From Pseudopedobacter sp037968815 (GTDB lineage Bacteria; Bacteroidota; Bacteroidia; Sphingobacteriales; Sphingobacteriaceae), in contig JBBKWF010000013.1 of assembly GCA_037968815.1 (NCBI GenBank), forward strand, positions 1 to 64,000: a stretch of DNA of 64,000 nucleotides, in the 5' to 3' direction. The translations under genes and the position numbers were made by a program. Positions 49,425-58,100 of the stretch are shown in pieces. A model generated the notes under the pieces. It ran no database searches, was not told the DNA's origin, and was given only the letters and a program-made list of their open reading frames with translations. Every line of letters begins with the position of its first letter. Position 1 is the first letter of the stretch.

Positions 49425-51809
49425 TTACCTACGTCTACTTCCAGAATAAGTCATTGCTTCTCCTTTCCCAAAACCATAGCTAAGTCCTAAAGTAACAAAT
49501 CGACCGCGTTGGGCAAAACTGTAAGTTTCAAAAGTTAGCTGGGAAATGTTGCGCTCAGAAATTCGGGTTTCAAATAAATCTCTTACTCCTAAATTTACGA
49601 TTGCTTTACCTTTTAATATTTTTTTACGTACTCCTAAATCCATAAAGGCAAAACCAGTAACTTTTCCTTGTACTGTTTCATAACCCGATTGATAGTTTCC
49701 TGTAAGCTCCACATCAATAGCGGCAGGCAAACCAATTTTAGACCCTAGCTTGGACGACCATTGACTTCCATTAAAATCAAAAGATTGCATCTCTAAAGTT
49801 GCTTTACGGTCAAAATAGTTCAGGTTAAAGTCTCCGGTTAAAGTAAGCCACTTAGTCGGGTTGTATTTTCCGTTTGTTTCTAAGCCTATAGATGAGTTTG
49901 TGCCGATGTTCTGCGGAGTAGTATAAGTGATGTTGTCTTCAAAGGTTGAAACTCGCTCTACAGCTTCTGTGGTGTATCTGTGGTAAATACTAGAGCTAAA
50001 AGAAGCACTTCCTAAATTATAAATGGTTGTCAGTTCGTAAGAATTTGTGAACTCTGGTTTTAAATCTGGGTTTCCAGAATTTATATTAAAGTTATTCCTA
50101 ATATTAAAAAACGGATTTAAATCCCACAGTCTTGGTCTAAAAATACGTTTTGAATATCCTGCCTGAACAGAAAATCCTTCTCCGAACTTATAAGAAGTAT
50201 GTATGGTAGGGAAAAAATCAATAAAGTTTTGTTCGTTAGAATCATTGGTATTGGTTAAAAGAGTTGCAAGGTTGGTGTGTTCCATTCTCAAACCAGTTTT
50301 AACGCCCCATTTAGCTCTTTCATAAGCACCGGTGGCGTATACGCCAAACACCTTTTGGTTGTACTCAAAATTATTTGTCAAATTTGGGTTAACAACATAG
50401 TTTCCGCCCGTAAAGTCTCTAACTTCATAATCATTACCTACATCGTTAATCACATATTGAGCACCAGTTTCCAACGTGTATTCTTTGCTTAAAGGGTTAG
50501 TATAATCAACTTTAAAGGTATAATCAGCTTGCTGAAACTTTGTGTCAGTCTGTTGATTGTCACTAATATTAGTCCCTGATATGACGGTATTGGTAAACTG
50601 TGAAGATTGATCTTTACCAAAGAAGCGTCCTAAGGCACTAAACTGTAAGGTGTGGTCCTCGTTGTTTTTAAACTGTTTGTTATAATTCAGTTCATATTGA
50701 TACTTGGGATTAGTAGCGTCAGTAGCTTCATTTCTAATCCAATTAGATACTAATTGGTTATTTGAATCGAAGAACTTAAAATTTGTTGCTGAAGGTTGAT
50801 CTTCAATTTCATACGCTAGATTTCCTGAAAGTGTAAGTACGTTTAGTGGATTAATGTGATAGTCTGTACCTAATGTTAAATTAAAAAAGGTTTCATCACG
50901 ATAATCAGTACCCTTGCTAAGTATGACCTCATTATTGGTTAAATTCCGATTGATGTCCTCAGATTCTCTTGGTCTTGAGCGATACCCAGCTCCAAACTGT
51001 GTAAAAAGATTAAAGTTCTCTGTTCTTCGGTTAAGGCTTAAGCCTAAACTATGATTGTCCGGAATACCGGTATTTGCAGAAACAGATCCGTTCCATCCTT
51101 TTTTATCGTCTTTTTTAAGAATAATATTTAATATACCAGCAGTGCCTGAAGCTTCGTATTTAGCAGATGGATTGGTAATTACCTCGATACTTTCAATCAT
51201 TTCTGCAGTTATGGTACCCAAAGAATTACTGGAATTATCCGCTAATACAGACGGTTTGCCATTAATTAATATTTGTACTCCAGAACTACCTCTTAAACTA
51301 ATCTCCCCTTCTATATTTACATTTACAGAAGGCACATTGTTGAGCACCTCCAGAGCGCTCATTCCTGTACTTGCAATGTCCTTGCCGACATTAAAAACTC
51401 TTTTATCAAGTTTAAAAACAGTTTTAGAAACTTCGCCTGTAACAACTATTTCATCAAGCGTTTTATTATCGCGTGTAAGCTCAATATTTCCTAAACTCAC
51501 TTTTGAGTTCACTATGGAAAAAGCAGTAATTTTTTTTGTTTGATAGCCCATAAAACTAACTTCTACATAGAAATTAGGATTAGGAGCAGATAAAGAAAAC
51601 TTCCCGTTACCGTCAGTAGTTATTCCTGAAATGCTTTTATTGCTGACTTTATCTCGTAGCACCACGGTAGCATAAGATACAGCTTGCAAGCTCTGTCTTT
51701 CAACCAAAGTTCCCGTAACGTCTATTTTGTTTACCTGTGAAAGGGCGTCACCACTCGTAATTACTAATAAAAATAATATACAAAGGGTCGAGTTAAAAAA
51801 TGTTTTCAT
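49425..51809 (-). CDS. Outer-membrane TonB-receptor-like barrel (OMP_b-brl_3 type)
   Basis: A 794-residue outer-membrane protein with a signal peptide (MKTFFNSTLCILFLLVITSG, then DALS-Q). A carboxypeptidase-regulatory-like domain (about 28-110: VTGTLVERQSLQAVSYATVV), a plug (about 120-240: VFNVGKDIASTGMSALEVLN, SLRGSSGVQILING, then SIEVITNPSAKYEASGTAGI) and a barrel (about 250-790) follow. It lacks a strong SusC context and no SusD is adjacent, so substrate is unknown. The end (GRFVTLGLSYGFGKG, then GEAM-tail) is barrel-like. It is monocistronic on the minus strand. Confidence 0.9.
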   Translation of the reverse strand: MKTFFNSTLCILFLLVITSGDALSQVNKIDVTGTLVERQSLQAVSYATVVLRDKVSNKSISGITTDGNGKFSLSAPNPNFYVEVSFMGYQTKKITAFSIVNSKVSLGNIELTRDNKTLDEIVVTGEVSKTVFKLDKRVFNVGKDIASTGMSALEVLNNVPSVNVNIEGEISLRGSSGVQILINGKPSVLADNSSNSLGTITAEMIESIEVITNPSAKYEASGTAGILNIILKKDDKKGWNGSVSANTGIPDNHSLGLSLNRRTENFNLFTQFGAGYRSRPRESEDINRNLTNNEVILSKGTDYRDETFFNLTLGTDYHINPLNVLTLSGNLAYEIEDQPSATNFKFFDSNNQLVSNWIRNEATDATNPKYQYELNYNKQFKNNEDHTLQFSALGRFFGKDQSSQFTNTVISGTNISDNQQTDTKFQQADYTFKVDYTNPLSKEYTLETGAQYVINDVGNDYEVRDFTGGNYVVNPNLTNNFEYNQKVFGVYATGAYERAKWGVKTGLRMEHTNLATLLTNTNDSNEQNFIDFFPTIHTSYKFGEGFSVQAGYSKRIFRPRLWDLNPFFNIRNNFNINSGNPDLKPEFTNSYELTTIYNLGSASFSSSIYHRYTTEAVERVSTFEDNITYTTPQNIGTNSSIGLETNGKYNPTKWLTLTGDFNLNYFDRKATLEMQSFDFNGSQWSSKLGSKIGLPAAIDVELTGNYQSGYETVQGKVTGFAFMDLGVRKKILKGKAIVNLGVRDLFETRISERNISQLTFETYSFAQRGRFVTLGLSYGFGKGEAMTYSGSRRR

Positions 51810-52259
51810 TGATGGTTATTTGATGTTCAATTCTTTTAAAATGCAGTACCCTTTATCTATCATGAATAATGTGAATTCTGCATAATAAGGATTCAATTCA
51901 GCTAATCAGCAAAGAAAGTAAGATTGTGTTTGTACGCAAAATATATTTAAAGGAATGACATAACTTATACCTTAAAATTAATAGCGCTTTTAATTTTAAG
52001 GTGATGAGTGCTGATAAATTGATTCCTCTAGACTGTATTTGAGGCTCAATCACTTTTTCTTCGCACCTTACTCGGGATTGCTTCGGTCATCTTATGTTGC
52101 TGAACGTAGGGTGACCGAAGGAGGTACGAAGCAGGTCCGAACAAGCACCTCATAAGGGGGGCTTCTAGATCTTACCTGTTCTGCTCTAAAACAGCAATAA
52201 CTTTTTGATGGATAGTAAATAACTTGAAAGCAACTTTGAGCAGTAAGCATACTATCTTT
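51810..52259. other. 450-base gap with a structured element
   Basis: The region is upstream of the barrel gene and downstream of the NACHT-like gene (both minus strand). Apart from the hairpin element at 52059-52131 I see no frame of note, no T-run terminator and no clear promoter box on the minus strand. The first about 200 bases are AT-rich and featureless. Confidence 0.55.
52059..52131. repeat. Long imperfect hairpin element
   Basis: An inner hairpin (52081-52120) pairs CTTCGGTCA with TGACCGAAG; read as plus-strand RNA the rest of the stem closes fully with three G-U pairs around the loop GCTG. An outer stem CTTCGCACCT (52059-52068) pairs with AGGTACGAAG (52122-52131) with one mismatch. 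A 12-base bulge on the left includes TCGG, complementary to CCGA at 52137-52140. It may be a dispersed palindromic repeat or a structured RNA. Confidence 0.65.
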
Positions 52260-54830
52260 TTATTCTAAAATTCCATGACCTGAGCTATTGGTGCGTCTGT
52301 AATTCGGAAAAGCGTTTTCAGAGATGTTCAGTTTTTCTAAAAAACAGTAGAGATTAAATTCCGCTTCTTTTTGCTCTTCTCTATATTTATGATAGGTGCA
52401 AACCCCTACCTTTAGATTTAAAAAATGGGAATAATATAGGTTCAGTTTTTTTTGTTTAGCAATAGCTAAACATTCCTCTATTTGCTTAAATAATAATTCT
52501 ACCGGTCCTTGCTTAATATTGTGCAAGATTTCCATTAATGAAATTTCTAAATAGGTAGAGTCAAACTCCTGTTTATGTTTTTTTTCTTTCTTGACCCTTA
52601 AAAGGAGCTCAATTTGATTTTTAAAATTCACCTCTGCCTGAGTAACTATTTCTGTAATGACCTTTAGGTTCATTAAGAATATAGCCAATGTGGATTTTGT
52701 ATTAAAAAGGTGGGGATGATGATAACCTACAGCTTTAACAATCTTTATGTTGTTTACTATATGTCCGTAAAAAAAGTTAATAAATATGATTAAACGATAA
52801 GAGATAATTCTTTCGGGGCTCATTTGCGCATCCGAATAATTGAATTGTTCGGGTGAGTTTTTGAATTTATCTATTTTTTTTAATAATGGATGATCATGAA
52901 TAGGTTTCGATCGGAGACAGCTTTGGATAAGTAGTACCCCTTCGTAAGGATTTATTAACCAATCATCAGCATGTTGCTGTAATGCGCTTAGGCTTATTAA
53001 ATCTTTATCTAAAGCTTCTAAATCTAATTTAATAATATGATGAAAGGATAGAAGGGAAGAATAAATGAGCTTCGTTTTATCGCCTTTTGCCATGCTCAAT
53101 AAACCTTTAATTAATTCATTGTAAGAAAGATCTGTAAACTCAAAATGAACAAGATGGCGTATATAGTTGTAATGATGAATGTTGTTTAATTTTTCATTGA
53201 CTTGAAAGCGACGTTTAAAATGTCTAACAGAAGCCATATACCCTATTAATTGACTTTGTTCCCTCAAGTCTAAAGGAAGTTTAAGTAATAGATCTAGAAT
53301 TTCGTTTTCAAAATTAATAACAGCATATCTAATCGCCCATTGTAAAAGATTAAGCTTAGTTAAAGGGCAGTTGCGGTAAGAATCACAAATTTCCTGCAAA
53401 ATGGGGGTGTCAATTTTCCTGTCAAATTTTTCTAGTAATTCAACAAAAATAAAATAGTCAAATACAGCTGGATGATAGAAACGGATAATTTCTACTGGCA
53501 ATATACCATCTGCATCTTTTTCTTCAATCAATACGCCACTATTGAGTAGTTGTAAGTATGCCTCTTTAAACTTATTAATATGTGCAAGAATAGACTCTTT
53601 AGTTACATAGCGCCCAAATTTACCAAACTGCGATTGATGAACAATCGTTTTAAGGAGGAGAATTGTTTCTGTGAAATTGGAATAAGTTTCAATTTTCTTG
53701 TGCACATATAAGCTAATTAGCTCATTAAAGGTCGACTTGTTTTCATAATTGAACTCCCTATTTGTTTGCTGTAACTGATAGTATAACTGGAGGAAAATTG
53801 GAAACCTCAATAAGGTACTTAACTGATGATCTACATTTAAATGTGGTGGGTTTTCATGGATGTTATTTAAAAAAGTTTCAATTTCATTATTGGTAAAAGG
53901 CGGAACATTTATCAATTCAATACAATCGAGAGCCGGGCCACTATAGAATTTTTCTGAAAAAAGGATAGTGTCTTTGATCTTTTCGTAGAACATTCTCCAC
54001 GTTGTTGAATGCATTCCAAGTACCACCTTTAACCATTTATTGTTCTCGTTAGCATAAATGAAATTAACGATATGGTCAAGTGTTTTATGAAGTTGATCTT
54101 TGTTTAAATTGCTATGGTCAAAACCATCAAATATAATCACTGCTTTACCTTTAATTTCAGTGGGATGCTCTTCAAAATGCTGAATGAAGTTTAGTTTTAA
54201 GGCATCGTTAGATAACTGAAAAGCATGATTTTCCGAAAAATCAGAAAAACTATCATGCTGAAGAAAGGTATTTGGGTTAATGAATAATATGATATCCTTC
54301 TCAAATACAGCATCCTCCTTTAGGAATAAATCTTCGACGAGGTGACTCAATAAAATAGACTTACCATGATAAGGTTGAGCTACTAAGGCAGAAAAACTGA
54401 ATTCACTTTGATAAAAGTATTTACAATCTCTTAATGAAGATGTTCTTTTAACTGTATACAAATAGGGAATTCCCGATTTATTTTTAACAGTTCTGAGTGT
54501 TATATTACTCACCAATTTACACTTGTAGCGGTATTCTTCCCATTTATTAAGATGCTTTAAAGTCGGTTTTTCTTTAATTTTTATGAGAAAGTTTTCCCAG
54601 TTTTCAAAACCGGTAAACTGACACAGGATATTTAAGGTGAACTTAGAAAATGCATGGGATGATTTAGCAAGACCAAAAAAGCGTTTAATCGTAGTTTCAC
54701 TGATTTGGGCATGCTGCTCTTTACTGATAATTACAGATATTCTTTTACAGTCTGACGGTAAAAGATTGGTTATTCCCGCCTTGAATAAGATAAGTTTTTG
54801 CAAATAAACTATTTCAGCATTATGAAGCAT
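52260..54830 (-). CDS. NACHT-like STAND ATPase with an N-terminal HTH-like domain
   Basis: An 856-residue cytosolic protein. The N-terminus (about 25-85) has an arrangement, KRISVIISKEQHAQISETTI, then KRFFGLAKSSHAFSKFTLNI and LCQFTGFENWENF, like the HTH-type domain that precedes ATPases in some Bacteroidota proteins. The ATPase has P-loop AQPYHGKS (151-158, Ala for the usual first Gly), Walker B VIIFDGFD (231-238) and an Arg in MHSTTWR near 279, all NACHT-like. From about 400 the sequence is helical repeats. STAND proteins are switches that oligomerise on ligand binding, and many bacterial ones act in defence. No signal peptide; role unproven. Confidence 0.72.
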   Translation of the reverse strand: MLHNAEIVYLQKLILFKAGITNLLPSDCKRISVIISKEQHAQISETTIKRFFGLAKSSHAFSKFTLNILCQFTGFENWENFLIKIKEKPTLKHLNKWEEYRYKCKLVSNITLRTVKNKSGIPYLYTVKRTSSLRDCKYFYQSEFSFSALVAQPYHGKSILLSHLVEDLFLKEDAVFEKDIILFINPNTFLQHDSFSDFSENHAFQLSNDALKLNFIQHFEEHPTEIKGKAVIIFDGFDHSNLNKDQLHKTLDHIVNFIYANENNKWLKVVLGMHSTTWRMFYEKIKDTILFSEKFYSGPALDCIELINVPPFTNNEIETFLNNIHENPPHLNVDHQLSTLLRFPIFLQLYYQLQQTNREFNYENKSTFNELISLYVHKKIETYSNFTETILLLKTIVHQSQFGKFGRYVTKESILAHINKFKEAYLQLLNSGVLIEEKDADGILPVEIIRFYHPAVFDYFIFVELLEKFDRKIDTPILQEICDSYRNCPLTKLNLLQWAIRYAVINFENEILDLLLKLPLDLREQSQLIGYMASVRHFKRRFQVNEKLNNIHHYNYIRHLVHFEFTDLSYNELIKGLLSMAKGDKTKLIYSSLLSFHHIIKLDLEALDKDLISLSALQQHADDWLINPYEGVLLIQSCLRSKPIHDHPLLKKIDKFKNSPEQFNYSDAQMSPERIISYRLIIFINFFYGHIVNNIKIVKAVGYHHPHLFNTKSTLAIFLMNLKVITEIVTQAEVNFKNQIELLLRVKKEKKHKQEFDSTYLEISLMEILHNIKQGPVELLFKQIEECLAIAKQKKLNLYYSHFLNLKVGVCTYHKYREEQKEAEFNLYCFLEKLNISENAFPNYRRTNSSGHGILE

Positions 54831-55143
54831 AAATTTGTTGGTGTAAATAAAATTTTAACTAATAAGTAAGGAGGCGTTAGCTGAGTATTCAATAATACGA
54901 TTTTGAACGTGTCCATACCACTTATTTTGCAATTAAATATTTGGTAAATAAAAATTGAATATCAAGCTTATTGATAATTAAGAGCTTGCAACTTTAATTT
55001 TTTTTAAATGAACAGGATGGGGGTAATTCCTTTAAGTTGAATGAAATGATTTTTAACCAATAGGATGTGTCATTTATACTTGAACAAAGTGAATGTAGTT
55101 TTGACTTAATGTCAGTGGTATTTTAGCGTCAAAATTAATTTTT
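54831..55143. other. 313-base divergent region upstream of the adhesin
   Basis: It lies between the minus-strand ATPase and the plus-strand adhesin, so it holds the promoters of both. A weak plus-strand pair is TTTG (55100-55103) and TATTTTAG (55119-55126), 15 bases apart, 18 bases before the ATG at 55144. No small gene was seen. Confidence 0.45.
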
Positions 55144-58100
55144 ATGCGAAATATATTTACCCATTGCTCAACATTGAAAAAGTTACTTTTTTGTTTAGTT
55201 TTATTTACGGCCTGCCTTAATAGTACAGTATCTGCACAGGTGCAAAGGTTTATGGCAAATGATGCCCAGAAAAGCAGTGATGATTATTTGGCCATCATCA
55301 TTAAGGCAGGATATGTAGATCAGAAAGATAATGCTACAGACGGTAATCTTCAGACTTATGCAAACTTAAGTTCTACCAACGTAAAGGTCCTTGGCTTGAC
55401 CGTAGGAGGGAAGGCCGTATTGCGCTTGCGTTTTACTGGAGCAGATAAACCTGCTATTGGTGATCCTGTAACTGTAAAGTTAGGTCTTGGAGGTGATTTG
55501 CTTACTGCCTTAGGCGGAATAAAACTTCAAGCTATTAAAGGAACGGGAAATTCAAGTGGAAACGGAAACGAAGTAGGGCCAACCTATACTGGTTCTAGTT
55601 TGGTGAATTTAATTAGTGGTGAAAACCAGATTGAATTTACTTTTACCCCTACTGTAGCTTATGATGGAGTTAAAATTTCTTTAGGTGACGGTACAGGTGT
55701 GCTAAGTGCTGGCGTTTTAAGTCAACTCAAAGTTTACGGAGCTTATTTTACCAAACCCGCAAACGGCATTGTTTGCGAAACACCCTTAGACGTACTATAT
55801 GGTTCTACCGGTAATATTGCAGGTGGTTTAAATGCTGTTGAAGATCCTTATAATGCAATTGATAAAAATGATGGTACTAGGGCTTTTTTAAGGGCCAATG
55901 TAAGTGCTTTAAACTCTACCTATCTAAGGGCAGTATATCCATCAACTTCTAAAGTAGGTGATTCTGTTAAAGTGATTTTACAACAACAAGGAGCTGGACT
56001 TTTAGACGTTAATTTATTAGCTAGCAACCTGAGGTTAAGAACATTCTTAGATCAGACACAAAAAGAAACTTTAGCCTTAAATAATGCTTTATTAGGACTG
56101 AAATTATTAACAGGGAGTACTAATAAGTATGTATTAACTTATCCCACCACATTAGCTTTTAATCAGTTACAGATTTCTTTGGGAGATGGATTGGTAAATG
56201 CTTTAAGTGGTTTATATGTTTATGAACTGGGGCGGGTAGCGCCTACACCTATTATTGATCAATCGGGTCTGGTAAATGGAGCATTGAACGTTTGTGAAGG
56301 AAGTCCTGTGAATATTGCAGTTACTAATCCAGAGGCTGGCTCTACTTACCGTTGGTTTGATGCCCCTCAAGGTGGTAATGAAATAACATCGGGTTTGAGT
56401 AATAACGGCGCTACTTTTTCGCCTACGGGTCTAACGGTAGGTACGCATGACTTTTATGTAGCACTTTATCGGAATGGCTGTACAGATCCCGCTTCTGAAA
56501 GAGATAGCATCAAAGTTATGATCAATAAATCGGGTGCGGCGACAGATATTGTTGCAGATGGTGTAAGTATCTGCTTAGGAGCTACAGCTAACCTAGCGGC
56601 GCCAACATTAACGTTGCCGGGTAGCATTAATTTAGCAACTTTCACTTGGTATTTTGATGCCAATAAAACGATGCCTATCAGTACGGGCACTGTTGGAGGA
56701 GTGACATATACTATAAATGGAGATAATAGTTTAAAAATTGAAGGCTTAACCGCTTCTAAAACTTATTATGTAAGTGTACAAGGAGAAGATGTATGTGAAA
56801 GTCCTGCGGGAGCGCTTAAAGCAGTTACGGTTACGGTTAATAGCGTGACTACACCAATTATTGATTTGGCCGGTACACAAACTATAGGGACTGGTGGAGA
56901 TTTGATATTAACCGCAACTTCGGCAAACGCAGTTTCTTACCAATGGTATAAAAATGGAATACTCCTTCCTGGAGAAACAGCAGCTGTATTAACAATTAAT
57001 AATGTTAGTGCTACTGATGCAGGGAGTTATACAGTATATGCTTTTGGTAGTACAGGCTGTACTTCTGAACAAAGCACAGCTGCTGTCATTTCCATAGGGG
57101 GTTTTGGAACAACTAAAACAGTAAGTGGCTTAAATTTGGGTAATAAAATTGAAGCAGGCTCAGAATTAACCTATACCATTACCGTAAACAATACGGGAAG
57201 CGGAGCTTTAAACAATATAACAGTTTCAGACGTAATTCCAACGGGAACAACTTATGTTGCAGGCAGTGCAGATAATGGAGGAACGTTGACAGGAAATATC
57301 CTAAACTGGACCATCGATATTCCTATTGGAACTCAAAAAGCAGTTAGCTTTAAAGTAAAAGTAGCCGATGACTTAACAAGCATCGCATCGATAGGAAATA
57401 CAGCAACAGTAACCGATCCAACGGATCCGGGCAACCCGCAAACACCGACAGTGCCACCTGTACCAACAGATCAGCTGCGCAAATTCAGCAGTACAAAAAC
57501 GGTAAGCGGCTTAAATGTGAACAGCAAGATTGAAGCCGGCTCAGAACTTACTTATACCATCAATGTGGTAAACGAAGGAAATGTGAGCTTAGATAATATA
57601 GCCGTTTCGGATGTGATACCAACAGGAACAACCTATGTTGTAGGTAGTGCAGACAATGGAGGTATCTTAACAGGAAATACCCTAAACTGGACATTGGCTA
57701 CTATTCCGGTAACAGGAAACGTTAACATCACTTTCAAAGTAAAAGTAGCCGATAACCTAACAGGAATCGCATCAATAGGAAATATAGCAACGGTAACGGA
57801 TCCAACAGATCCAGGTAATCCGCAAACACCGACAGTACCACCTGTACCTACAGATCCACTGCGCAAATTCAGCAGTACAAAAACGGTAAGCGGTCTAAAT
57901 GTGAACAGCAAGATTGAAGCAGGCTCAGAACTGACCTATACCATCAATGTGGTAAATGACGGAAATGTGAGCTTAGATAATATAGCCGTTTCGGATGTGA
58001 TACCGATAGGAACAAGTTATGTTGCAGGTAGCGCAGACAATGGCGGCGTCTTAATAGGAAATACCCTAAACTGGATATTGGCTACTATTCCGGTGACAGG

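Noticed and set aside
51055..51543. Plus-strand frame of 162 codons opposite the TonB-receptor-like gene
   Set aside because: Antisense shadow of the plug region; no start context and no similarity.
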